64,000 nt of DNA, taken from the NCBI GenBank assembly GCA_020639235.1, contig JACKHC010000001.1, forward strand, positions 2,170,001-2,234,000, read 5' to 3'. The first letter of the stretch is position 1. Every line of letters starts with the position of its first letter. The translations under genes were made by a program, and so were the position numbers. The notes below the pieces were generated by a model. The model had not been told where the DNA came from, did not search any database, and worked only from the letters and a program-made list of their open reading frames with translations. Below, one piece after another: positions 45,890-53,592 of this stretch. This DNA is from Phycisphaeraceae bacterium (GTDB taxonomy: Bacteria; Planctomycetota; Phycisphaerae; Phycisphaerales; UBA1924).

Positions 45890-46428
45890 CACTCTGGGAC
45901 ATCTTGCCGAAGCGCATGCGGCCGGCGGTGCAGCCAAGACCCGCTGCTGTGAACCGCATCTCCAAGCCGCGGCCGAGCGTGAGCAGGTCGCACGAGCGGT
46001 ATGACGAGCTCGCGCGGGACCTGCTGGAAGAGTATGGCGTGCGGGTGCGCAAGTGGCGGAGTTCGATGTCGGGTGTGGCTTGGCAGGTGACCTACCGAGA
46101 TGGCTCCGTGTCGAAACTGATCGAGGCCCCCAAGCCGCGTGGTCCGATGTCGGCGGCGGTTTTCTGTCACGAGATCGGGCACCATGCGATCGGATTCCAT
46201 CGGTACAAACCGAGGTGCCTGGAGGAGTTCCATGCGTGGGATTGGGCGCTGAAGGAGATGGAGCGGCGCGGCGTGAACGTCACGGATCGAGTGCGTGAGC
46301 GGATGCACGAGTCGCTCCATTACGCGATCCAAAAGGCGGCCCGCAGGGGGCTGAAGCAACTTCCGGTGGAGTTGGCCCCATTCATGAGTCCTCCGCCGCG
46401 GAAGAGCGATTCTCGCGCCTTGGCGTGA
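45883..46428 (+). CDS. ImmA/IrrE (M78)-like putative metallopeptidase
   Basis: A 181-residue soluble protein with one HExxH motif, FCHEIGHHAIGFH, at about 105-112, followed about 18 residues on by CLEEFHAWDWALKEM. Spacing and the Glu-rich helix with a nearby Trp/Ala resemble the M78 (ImmA/IrrE) peptidases, in which a Glu in the second helix is the third zinc ligand. Such proteins often cleave repressors, but the family also includes inactive ones. There is no XRE-type regulator beside it, unlike classical ImmA. It overlaps fmt by seven bases, so it is co-translated with def-fmt, an unusual partner for that pair. Confidence 0.68.
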   Translation: MLTLWDILPKRMRPAVQPRPAAVNRISKPRPSVSRSHERYDELARDLLEEYGVRVRKWRSSMSGVAWQVTYRDGSVSKLIEAPKPRGPMSAAVFCHEIGHHAIGFHRYKPRCLEEFHAWDWALKEMERRGVNVTDRVRERMHESLHYAIQKAARRGLKQLPVELAPFMSPPPRKSDSRALA

Positions 46429-46548
46429 GCCCATCTCGAGGGAAAGCCGAGAATCCGGGTCTTCAGCGGGATGGCAGCGTATTTGCGTGGGATTGGGGTC
46501 AAGGACGGGTCTCGGCCGGCCCGATATGTCTCACGAAAGGGGTATCCC

Positions 46549-47238
46549 ATGAGAGTTGGATCACAGAACCACCATCTCGGCAACCTGCTGAAGTACCACG
46601 CGACGCAGCGCCAGCAGCAGTTCGCCCAGCAGTTCGAGGGCACGCGGAATTTCCAAGACAGCCTGAAACGCGGGGCGGATACCTTCACCCGTTCGGCTGC
46701 CCATGCGGAGGGAGCGCATCATCTGCGTTCCAACGCGCACAAACTGCAGGGCAGCACATTCGACACGCCTCGTGGCGGGCTGACCCCGGAACAGGCGGAA
46801 CGACTTAAGGCGAAGGTCGGTGAGGAGGCCGGCACTGCGGTCAACCAGAACCTTGCCCCTGCAACGCCCGAGAGCGGGGATACCCAGACTTCGGCGCCGA
46901 CCACCTACACACAGGGGGACATCGATGCGCTGCTGAAAGTCTTTGGATCCGTCCAGGGCGATGAAGCCTTTGACGAAACCATGGACATGAACGCGGACGG
47001 CAAGATCGACGCCGACGATCTGAATCACATGCTCTCGAACCTCGCCCAGCCGGAGCCGGCGGAGAGCGAGCCGGTGACCTACACACAAGCCGATGTCGAG
47101 AACCTGATGAAGATTTTCGGATCGGTGGCAGGCGATGACGCCTTCGACGGTTCCATGGATATGAATAACGATGGCAAGATCGATGTCGATGACCTCAATC
47201 ATGTGCTGTCGAATATCGAGGAGCCCGACGAGGGCTGA
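46549..47238 (+). CDS. EF-hand / dockerin-like repeat protein without signal peptide
   Basis: A 229-residue protein from ATG 46549 (AAGGGG eight bases upstream). The N-terminal 110 residues are polar, Gln/His-rich and helical (NHHLGNLLKYHATQRQQQ). The C-terminal half contains two near-identical 50-residue units, each with a Thr-Tyr-Thr-Gln start, a helix (LLKVFGS, LMKIFGS), an EF-hand loop DMNADGKIDADD or DMNNDGKIDVDD, and DLNHMLSN or DLNHVLSN. This is the calcium-binding dockerin-like module seen at the ends of secreted planctomycete proteins, but here no export signal precedes it, so it may be intracellular or use another route. A terminator follows. Confidence 0.8.
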   Translation: MRVGSQNHHLGNLLKYHATQRQQQFAQQFEGTRNFQDSLKRGADTFTRSAAHAEGAHHLRSNAHKLQGSTFDTPRGGLTPEQAERLKAKVGEEAGTAVNQNLAPATPESGDTQTSAPTTYTQGDIDALLKVFGSVQGDEAFDETMDMNADGKIDADDLNHMLSNLAQPEPAESEPVTYTQADVENLMKIFGSVAGDDAFDGSMDMNNDGKIDVDDLNHVLSNIEEPDEG

Positions 47239-47267
47239 TCGCTCGATCCAACCCGTTGCCGTGAACC

Positions 47268-47294
47268 AAGGGCGTCTCGCGAGAGACGCCCTTT
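47268..47294 (+). terminator. Rho-independent terminator after the EF-hand gene
   Basis: A perfect 11-bp stem (AAGGGCGTCTC with GAGACGCCCTT) closes GCGA and is followed by TCTCATT, 30 bases after the stop codon. Confidence 0.88.
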
Positions 47295-47436
47295 CTCATT
47301 GCCCGATAACGCGGCGACGTCGGTCTGTGACGGCGTCCGCAACGACATATCATCGGTGTTGACGAGAGTTCGGGCGGCGTGATCTCGACTCGCGGCATGG
47401 TTGTCTCCGGCGGCCCAACCGGCTGCCGGAGCGAGC

Positions 47437-48732
47437 ATGAGTCGAAGAACTGGAATCCCGGCCACCCTCGGCGCCCTGATCGCGTGCGCGTGCGTCTCGC
47501 GGTCAATCGGCGCGGAGTTCGTCTTCTCCGAAAAGGAAGAGTTGCTATCGACATCGCCGGCTGCAGCGCTTCGCGTATCTTCGATCGACGGCGAACCGAT
47601 GGAGAATCTGCTTGGCGTTCTCCCCGGCACCGGGCAGATCGGGATGTTCGGGCGCAACGGAACGGGCGGTTTCACGGCGCCGGTGTACTTCCCCGCGGGG
47701 CCATCCCCCTCGGCGATGATCGTCGCCGACCTTGACGGCGATGGCGACAAGGATGCCGCGATGACGAACTCATCGGCGTCTCGCATTACAATTGTGTTCA
47801 CGGAGAACGGTACGTTCGAATCATCGCGCATCGTGACGATCGGGCAGCAGCCGACTTCGATCGCATCGGGAGACTTCAATCAGGACGGACGAGTCGATCT
47901 TGTCGCGGCCAACTTCAACTCCGACACGATCACGGTGGTGCTCAACGACGCCGGCGCTGAGTTCACAAGCAAATCAATCCTCGGCGCGGGGAACGGTCCC
48001 CATTCGCTCCTTTGCGACGACTTCGACGGCGACGGCCTTCTAGATATCGCGTGTACCCAGTACTTCACCAACGCGGTTTACATCTACCGGGGTCTCGGCA
48101 ACGGCTCGTTCCTCCCGCCGACTCCGACGGTCGTGGCGAATCGCCCGACGGCCATCGCGGCGGGCGATTTCGATCTCGACGGTGATCCGGATCTGGCGGT
48201 CGCAAACAGCAACTCGGGCACTGTGACGTTCCTTCGCAACAACGGAGGCGCGATGTCGTTCTGGATGCAGGAGTCGGCTGGACTCCAGCCATCGGACATC
48301 CGCGTGGAGGATCTGGACCGCGACGGTGATCCGGACCTGGCGATCGCAACGGCGGGAGCGAACTCGTTGGCGCTCTTCGAGAACCGGAACGCGGGGGAGT
48401 CGATGTTCAAGATCCTCCTGCCGCTCAGTTACAAGCCGCAGAGCGTGGTGCTGCGGGACCTCGACGGAGACGGCGATGCGGATGTCATCGCTTCTTCGGC
48501 GACCAATGGCCGGATTGTCGTGCTCAGAAACGAAACCCCCGCGCCGTTCTGCCCGGGCGACTGCGACGCGGACTTGTATGTCGATGTGAACGACCTGAAC
48601 ATCGTCCTCTCGAACTGGGGCCGGTCGGTGGCACCCGGATCGAATGGGGACCTGTCGGAAGACGGGGTGATTGGGGTGGACGACCTCAATACCGTACTCT
48701 CCAACTGGGGCGGTGTGTGCGGGGCGTCGTGA
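47437..48732 (+). CDS. Secreted VCBS/FG-GAP repeat protein with dockerin-like C-terminus
   Basis: A 431-residue protein from ATG 47437 (GGAG six bases upstream), with a signal peptide (about 1-27, GIPATLGALIACACVSRSIG). From about 85 to 370 it has six calcium-binding FG-GAP/VCBS units, each marked by a DxDxDGxxD loop (DLDGDGDKD, DFNQDGRVD, DFDGDGLLD, DFDLDGDPD, DLDRDGDPD, DLDGDGDAD) spaced about 45-50 residues, so a beta-propeller is expected. The C-terminus, CPGDCDADLYVDVNDLNIVL and a second DDLNTVLSNWGG, is the dockerin-like EF-hand pair common in secreted Phycisphaerae proteins. It is probably a surface-attached or secreted binding protein. Confidence 0.85.
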   Translation: MSRRTGIPATLGALIACACVSRSIGAEFVFSEKEELLSTSPAAALRVSSIDGEPMENLLGVLPGTGQIGMFGRNGTGGFTAPVYFPAGPSPSAMIVADLDGDGDKDAAMTNSSASRITIVFTENGTFESSRIVTIGQQPTSIASGDFNQDGRVDLVAANFNSDTITVVLNDAGAEFTSKSILGAGNGPHSLLCDDFDGDGLLDIACTQYFTNAVYIYRGLGNGSFLPPTPTVVANRPTAIAAGDFDLDGDPDLAVANSNSGTVTFLRNNGGAMSFWMQESAGLQPSDIRVEDLDRDGDPDLAIATAGANSLALFENRNAGESMFKILLPLSYKPQSVVLRDLDGDGDADVIASSATNGRIVVLRNETPAPFCPGDCDADLYVDVNDLNIVLSNWGRSVAPGSNGDLSEDGVIGVDDLNTVLSNWGGVCGAS

Positions 48733-48825
48733 TGGCCCGTGTCGCCCTCGGCGACGGGACTCGGTCCGAACAGAACCGGCCCGCCGACCGGGACGCCCCG
48801 TGTGCAAGGCCACTCAGCCGGATCA

Positions 48826-49800
48826 CTAGGGTGCGATGACCTCGACCAACTCAAGCACCTCGCCGTTGAGCATGTTGAGTTCCAGGACGAACCCGACGCC
48901 GGGCGCGTAGTACTTTAGTTCGGGCAGATCGATCAGTTCGGGCGCGATCGGGTTGTACTCGTGGGTCAGCACGCAGTGATCGAACGCTCCGAACGGGACC
49001 TCCACTGACTCGTCCAGCGCGTGAACCTCGGCGATGTCCTCCGCTTCGCCCAAAAGGAACTCCTGCCGATATACGCGCCCGATCTCGGGGTGGGCAAACA
49101 TCGCGATTCCGGGCTTAGCTCCGTCGACACCCGCTTCCCACGAGCCCTCGATGTCCACGAGTTTGCCGTCTTCGTAGTTGAGCGTGATCTCACCGAAATA
49201 CCAGACATTCCCATCGACATCGACGGCGTACCAGTCACGGGTATCTTCGACAATCTCGTCGTCGACATAGACCGTGTCAATGACCTCGAAGCACTCGACG
49301 CCAAGAATTTCGCGCGTTTCTTCTGTGACTGTCACTTCGATGCGTTCTGGGCCGTCCTCGGTCTCGGCCTCAAAGATCGTCGTGGTCCCGGGCACCAGCG
49401 GCCAGTACGGATTGGGATTCTCGGCAGCGTCTTCGGGTGTCATGAAGTTCGATGGATCAATGTCTGGTTCGTAGTACGACTCATCGAGTCGATCACAGAT
49501 CTCCAGCCGGCCTTGAAATCGATCGTTCGCTTCACTGATCGCCTCGGCCAAAGAATCCTTCGCCTCTGCAATCGCTTCAATGCGGTCGACAATGTTCGAA
49601 AAGGTCTGCGCCTTGCCAACTGCATTGAAGAACTCCGCGGACGCGGCTCGGAGATCCGACTTTTTCTGATTCTTGGCGACTGTATCGCATGGGTTCGGGC
49701 GGGCATGCGTGACGCTCTGCAAGCACAGTACACCCGTCGCCGCGGCAATAACGATGGCTGCTCTGACTTCCGGCACTCGGACTCGACTCGATAGGGTCAT
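48826..49800 (-). CDS. Secreted protein of unknown function
   Basis: A 324-residue protein from ATG 49800, chosen because AGGAG lies seven bases upstream and a signal peptide (about 5-33, AAIVIAAATGVLCLQSVTHA) starts there; an upstream in-frame extension is spurious. Mature residues 35-110 are helical; about 135-324 are beta-rich with many acidic residues (TIFEAETEDGPERIEVTVTE). I do not recognise a domain. It is convergent with the VCBS gene and divergent from the PepSY-like gene at 50104. Confidence 0.72.
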   Translation of the reverse strand: MTLSSRVRVPEVRAAIVIAAATGVLCLQSVTHARPNPCDTVAKNQKKSDLRAASAEFFNAVGKAQTFSNIVDRIEAIAEAKDSLAEAISEANDRFQGRLEICDRLDESYYEPDIDPSNFMTPEDAAENPNPYWPLVPGTTTIFEAETEDGPERIEVTVTEETREILGVECFEVIDTVYVDDEIVEDTRDWYAVDVDGNVWYFGEITLNYEDGKLVDIEGSWEAGVDGAKPGIAMFAHPEIGRVYRQEFLLGEAEDIAEVHALDESVEVPFGAFDHCVLTHEYNPIAPELIDLPELKYYAPGVGFVLELNMLNGEVLELVEVIAP

Positions 49801-49922
49801 GATCTGCTCCTGATTCGGGTTACTTTCACGGCCCTTCGCAACGCACGATGAGCCGCACCCAAACCTACGAGCCAAACCGTCCAAGCGAATGATGATGGGG
49901 TGACGGGGCGCACGGCGATTCC

Positions 49923-49943
49923 GTCATGTAAGCGTCATGCAAG
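49923..49943 (+). promoter_or_regulatory. 11-bp-period direct repeat, probable OmpR/PhoB-type operator
   Basis: GTCATGTAAG and GTCATGCAAG occur in tandem with a one-base gap (period 11), differing at one position. OmpR-family regulators bind such head-to-tail repeats at one helical turn. It lies 180 bases before the PepSY-like gene, whose operon encodes an OmpR-family regulator, so autoregulation is likely (inference). Confidence 0.6.
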
Positions 49944-50008
49944 ACCGGCCCCTGAGACGATATTTTCTCGCTGGAAGGAGAAGCGGGATCGTCCTGCCTC
50001 CTTAGCGC

Positions 50009-50036
50009 TTGTCCCGAGCAATAGGCGTGAGATAAT
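50009..50036 (+). promoter_or_regulatory. Candidate sigma-70-type promoter of the PepSY-RR-HK operon
   Basis: TTGTCC (50009-50014) and GATAAT (50031-50036) with a 16-base spacer, about 65 bases before the PepSY-like start codon. Both hexamers match consensus at four or five positions, making this one of the better promoter pairs in the window. Confidence 0.45.
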
Positions 50037-50103
50037 GCTCTCGGAACTCGCGGACAAGACCCCGGCATTGGTGACACACTCGGCAAGACCAGGAGAAACA
50101 ACC

Positions 50104-50649
50104 ATGCACTCCTTCAGACTCGCTTCGGCGTTCACACTCGGTGCACTCGCGGCGCTCGCGATTGCCGCGGCTGCACCCGAAGTCGATGATGACGATCGGG
50201 ATCGCGATGACGACGAGCAGACAGTGCAGATCGATATTGCACAGGTGCCAGCTCAGGTTCTCGCTTCATTCCTGGTGCGCTCTAATGGCGTGACGCCGAC
50301 CTCCGCGGAGCGGATCACCGACGACGGAATCGATGTCTATGCACTCGAGTCCGAGGGCGACGGAGTCGACTTCGAGGCTGTGCTTTCCTCCGCCGGTGAC
50401 ATCATCAAGACCGAGTCGCAGATCGGTATCGATACACTCCCGCAGAGTGTGCGCGACGCCCTGGCGAAGGCATTCCCGGGAGCAACTATCGCCGAGGCGG
50501 ACGACGTATCGCTCTCGTACTTCACGGTTGAGCTCCGCCAGGGCGATCGCACCTTCGACGCGGTTGCCTTCGCGAGCGGCGACATCGAGATGGGTGATGA
50601 TTTTGATGACGACGATGAGCACGAAGATCGCGACGGCGACGACGACTGA
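50104..50649 (+). CDS. Secreted PepSY-like protein with acidic termini
   Basis: A 181-residue protein from ATG 50104 (AGGAGA eight bases upstream), with a signal peptide (about 1-24, LASAFTLGALAALAIAAAAP). The mature N-terminus is strongly acidic (EVDDDDRDRDDDEQ), as is the C-terminal tail (GDDFDDDDEHEDRDGDD). Between them, about 45-160 resembles a PepSY-like alpha/beta domain (FPGATIAEADDVSLSYFTVE). Small PepSY-like proteins often sit beside two-component systems that sense metals or envelope stress. It is followed by an OmpR-family regulator and a kinase within 30 bases, and the Asp-rich ends could bind calcium or other cations. Confidence 0.78.
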   Translation: MHSFRLASAFTLGALAALAIAAAAPEVDDDDRDRDDDEQTVQIDIAQVPAQVLASFLVRSNGVTPTSAERITDDGIDVYALESEGDGVDFEAVLSSAGDIIKTESQIGIDTLPQSVRDALAKAFPGATIAEADDVSLSYFTVELRQGDRTFDAVAFASGDIEMGDDFDDDDEHEDRDGDDD

Positions 50650-50678
50650 GGCCCGATGCGGATGGGGAGGGCGATGGC

Positions 50679-51374
50679 GTGCGGATACTGATTGTTGAAG
50701 ACTCTCAGCGATTGCGCGACTCACTGAGCGATGGACTACGCTCGGCGGGGTATGCCGTCGACGCTGTCGGTGACGGCCGCCAAGGGCTCATCTATGCGAG
50801 GGCCACGGACTACGATCTGATCATCCTTGACATGATGCTCCCGGTCATGGACGGGCTGACCGTACTGAACGAGTACCGTTCGGCGCACGGGCAGTCACCG
50901 GTCTTGATTCTGAGCGCGCGGGACCGTGTCGAGCACCGCGTCGAAGGGTTGCGCGGCGGCGCGGATGACTATCTGGTAAAGCCGTTCGACTTCGACGAAC
51001 TCCTGGCGCGCGTCGAGGCGCTGTGCCGACGGGCCAAGGGGCGTGAGGCCAACACCATCGAAATACGCGGCGTGACGCTCGATCTCGCTTCTCAGACCAT
51101 CCGATACGAGGATGAAGAACTTGTGCTTGCGCCGCGGGAGTTTTCGATGTTGCGGTATCTGATGATCAATGCGGGGCGCACGATCTCCAGAATGGAACTG
51201 GAAGAGCATGTGTACGACTCGAACCGCCAGGTGTGGAGCAACGCGGTGGACTCTTCGATCGCGGCCATTCGGCGGGTGCTCCGTGAGGCGCGTGCTCCGA
51301 ACCTCATTCGAACGCGGCGCGGGATGGGGTATCAGATTGACACAGAGCAACTGAAGGAGTCGGCGCCCCGTTGA
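50679..51374 (+). CDS. OmpR/PhoB-family response regulator
   Basis: A 231-residue transcription factor. The receiver (about 1-115) has Glu7-Asp8, phospho-acceptor Asp51 in LIILDMMLPVMDG, and the conserved Lys in LVKPFD near 103. A winged helix (about 127-222) follows, with LAPREFSMLRYLMINAGRTI and VDSSIAAIRRVLR and the wing IRTRRGMGYQID. It starts with GTG (GGGAGG about eight bases upstream). Its stop overlaps the kinase start by four bases. The upstream 11-bp-period repeat fits the DNA site such regulators bind. Confidence 0.95.
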   Translation: MRILIVEDSQRLRDSLSDGLRSAGYAVDAVGDGRQGLIYARATDYDLIILDMMLPVMDGLTVLNEYRSAHGQSPVLILSARDRVEHRVEGLRGGADDYLVKPFDFDELLARVEALCRRAKGREANTIEIRGVTLDLASQTIRYEDEELVLAPREFSMLRYLMINAGRTISRMELEEHVYDSNRQVWSNAVDSSIAAIRRVLREARAPNLIRTRRGMGYQIDTEQLKESAPR

Positions 51375-52756
51375 AATCGATCTCACGGACATTGTTGACA
51401 CTTATCGCGGTCGGTCTGATCGTGACGGTGTCGCTCGCGGGTATTGCGACCTATCTGAGTGCTGCTCGTTCATTGCGTGATCAACTCGACGAGCATCTTG
51501 TTGAACGCGCGGAGACCTTTGCCGAGCTGGTCGTGCAGGAGAGGGGGCATGTCCAGTTCGATTTCGATGGGGATCTTGACGAGGACACCATCGGAGCGCT
51601 CCTGGATGTGGTCGATGTGACGGGAGATTTCGTCGCGCGATCACCAGCCTGGCCCGAGACTATGGGGACACGGCCGGTCCTTGTCGGTTCATCGACGCGC
51701 CTCTCGTCGGTCACGGTTGATGGTGAGCCCGCGCGGATGGTGACGATGACACATGAGGCATCAATCGATCCTGATGAGCCGCAGGTCTGGGCGGCTCCGC
51801 CTGCCATGGTGCAGACGCGGGTGATCGTGCGGACGGCATCGGTCGATGAGACGATTGCCAGTGTCGGACAGTCGCTCCTGCTTGGCGGCGTGATCGCGGT
51901 CGTCGGCTCGCTCCTGTGCGTCTGGTTCGGCGTGCGCCGGGGCCTGACGCCGTTGTCGCGCGTCCGCGATGGACTCGCAAGCGTCGATGCCCAGCGGATC
52001 GAGCCGATCGAGTGGTCTCCCGAGCCGCCGATCGAGTTGCGCCCGATCACCGCTGCTGTCAACGATGTGCTCCGACGACTCAAGCACGCGATGGAACGGG
52101 AACGGCGCTTCACCGACGCGGCGGCGCACGAACTGAGGACGCCCATCGCCGAACTCCGGTCGCTCACGGATGTGGCCTCAAAGTGGCCCGACGGCGAGCG
52201 CCAACGCGCGGCAATTGCGGAAGCGCAATCGATCGCCAAGGAAATGGAAGCGATTGTCGAGTGTCTGTTGGATGCTGCGCGCGGACAGACGAACGAGGAG
52301 TCTGTGGAGCCGGTGGCGCTTGGCTTGGTTGTCGAGAAGGAGCTGAGTCGTGCCAGCGCCCGCGCCGAAGCAAGGGGGCTCTCGCTCGGTATGAGCTGCG
52401 TCAACGGTGCCTCTTGGACCGCGCCACTCGCGGCGGTGGAGCGAATCGTCCGCAATCTCGTCGACAACTCGATTGAATACACATGCCCCGGCGGAAGTAT
52501 CGAGGTTGACATCACGGAGCAGAGAGGTCGCACGACCATGCGCATCCAGAATGGGCCCGTATCGCTCAGTCCCGAAGACGCGGCATCGGCGTTCGAGCCG
52601 TTTTGGCGGAGCGATAAGTCGCGCGAGTCCCGATCCCACGTCGGCATGGGGCTGACCATCGTCGACACGCTAGCGCGATCGATCGGTGTTGAGCGCGAGG
52701 TTGAGGTGACTCCGGAGCAAGCGTTCCGCGTGACCCTGATGCAGAGCCGTCATTGA
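51371..52756 (+). CDS. Membrane sensor histidine kinase, partner of the OmpR-family regulator
   Basis: A 461-residue kinase starting with TTG inside the regulator's end (TTGA overlap). It has membrane helices at about 7-32 and 168-188 around a roughly 135-residue periplasmic region with an acidic patch (FDFDGDLDED, about 63-72). A HAMP domain (about 188-240), HisKA with His253 in AAAHELRTPIAELRS, and an ATPase domain with NLVDNSIEYT and GMGLTIVDTLARS follow. The layout is that of EnvZ/QseC-type kinases. The periplasmic acidic patch and the acidic PepSY-like partner suggest a cation or peptide signal (inference). It overlaps the convergent ppk2 by seven bases. Confidence 0.94.
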   Translation: MKSISRTLLTLIAVGLIVTVSLAGIATYLSAARSLRDQLDEHLVERAETFAELVVQERGHVQFDFDGDLDEDTIGALLDVVDVTGDFVARSPAWPETMGTRPVLVGSSTRLSSVTVDGEPARMVTMTHEASIDPDEPQVWAAPPAMVQTRVIVRTASVDETIASVGQSLLLGGVIAVVGSLLCVWFGVRRGLTPLSRVRDGLASVDAQRIEPIEWSPEPPIELRPITAAVNDVLRRLKHAMERERRFTDAAAHELRTPIAELRSLTDVASKWPDGERQRAAIAEAQSIAKEMEAIVECLLDAARGQTNEESVEPVALGLVVEKELSRASARAEARGLSLGMSCVNGASWTAPLAAVERIVRNLVDNSIEYTCPGGSIEVDITEQRGRTTMRIQNGPVSLSPEDAASAFEPFWRSDKSRESRSHVGMGLTIVDTLARSIGVEREVEVTPEQAFRVTLMQSRH

Positions 52757-53550
52757 CTCAAGAGACGCTCCATCTCCAGTTCGCTCAGCTTCAATCGCGG
52801 GTACTCCGGGTCCAGTCGCTCGAGCGTTTCTGCGATGATCATCGCGACGGCATAGTTGCGCACCCAGCGCCGGTCCGCGGGAATCACGAACCACGGCGCG
52901 TGCTCGGTTGAGGTCTCGCTCAGCGCATCCTCGTACGCTCGCATGTAATCGTCCCACTTCTTCCGCTTCTCGAAGTCGTCGGCGTTGAACTTCCAGTTCT
53001 TGTCCGGCTCGTGGATGCGCTCAAGAAGTTGTTTGCGCTGCTCGTCCCTGGACATGTGCAGGAAGAACTTGAGGATGGTCACCCCGTTGGCGGCGAGGAG
53101 TTGCTCGAAGGCGTTGATCTGCGCGTAGCGCGGGCGCCAGACGCTCTCAGGCACGATGTTCTCGACACGCACGACCAGCACATCCTCGTAGTGCGAGCGG
53201 TTGAAGACGCCGATCTCGCCGCGCGCCGGGACGGCCTTGTGGATACGCCAGAGGAAGTCATGGTCGAGTTCCTCCGCGGAGGGGACCTTGAAGGAGGTGA
53301 CCTTGACGCCGTCGGGGTTGGTGAGGAAGAAGGCGTCGCGGACGGTGCCGTCCTTGCCCGAGGCGTCCATGCCCTGGAAGACGCAGAGCAGGGCGCGTTT
53401 GTTCTCGGCCCAGAGTTTGTGTTGGAGCGACGCGACGCGCTGCTGGGCGTCGAGCATTTGCTTCTCGACGGTGTCCTTGTCGAGGCCGAGTTTGGCGTTG
53501 GTGTCGAGTTTGGAGAGGTCAATGCGACCTTGGCAGGGCGATATGATCAT
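52750..53550 (-). CDS. ppk2: Polyphosphate kinase 2 family protein
   Basis: PPK2 enzymes transfer phosphate between polyphosphate and nucleotides, usually making NTPs or NDPs from polyphosphate. The 266-residue single-domain protein has Walker A GMDASGKDG, the lid motif FNRSHYEDVLV, and FFLHMSRDEQRKQLLERI followed by WVRNYAVAMIIAETLERLDP at the C-terminus. This length and the presence of the Asp after Met in GMDASGKDG fit the one-domain class; whether it acts on AMP, ADP or both cannot be told. The gene is divergent from the FRG-domain gene with a gap of only 42 bases. Confidence 0.93.
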   Translation of the reverse strand: MIISPCQGRIDLSKLDTNAKLGLDKDTVEKQMLDAQQRVASLQHKLWAENKRALLCVFQGMDASGKDGTVRDAFFLTNPDGVKVTSFKVPSAEELDHDFLWRIHKAVPARGEIGVFNRSHYEDVLVVRVENIVPESVWRPRYAQINAFEQLLAANGVTILKFFLHMSRDEQRKQLLERIHEPDKNWKFNADDFEKRKKWDDYMRAYEDALSETSTEHAPWFVIPADRRWVRNYAVAMIIAETLERLDPEYPRLKLSELEMERLLSQ

Positions 53551-53592
53551 TTAGCGTCCCCGATGGCGTGGATCTTTCTGGAGCACATGATC

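Larger units (their letters stand above)
49801..50103. other. Divergent intergenic region upstream of the PepSY-like operon
   Basis: 303 bases between divergent secreted-protein genes. It contains the direct repeat at 49923-49943, a possible -10 (TATTTT, 49961-49966) 17 bases after it, a TTGTCC/GATAAT promoter pair (50009-50036) and the AGGAGA of the PepSY-like gene. A plus-strand ORF from 49900 runs through but has no coding character before 50104. Confidence 0.6.

Noticed and set aside
47437..48732. Integrin-like or enzymatic function for the VCBS protein
   Set aside because: Only calcium-loop repeats and a dockerin-like tail are visible; no enzymatic motif supports more than a binding role.
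53011..53592. Long N-terminal extension of the FRG gene
   Set aside because: The frame from 53011 lies antisense to the well-supported ppk2 and has a skewed composition; it is a shadow. The gene begins at 53593.
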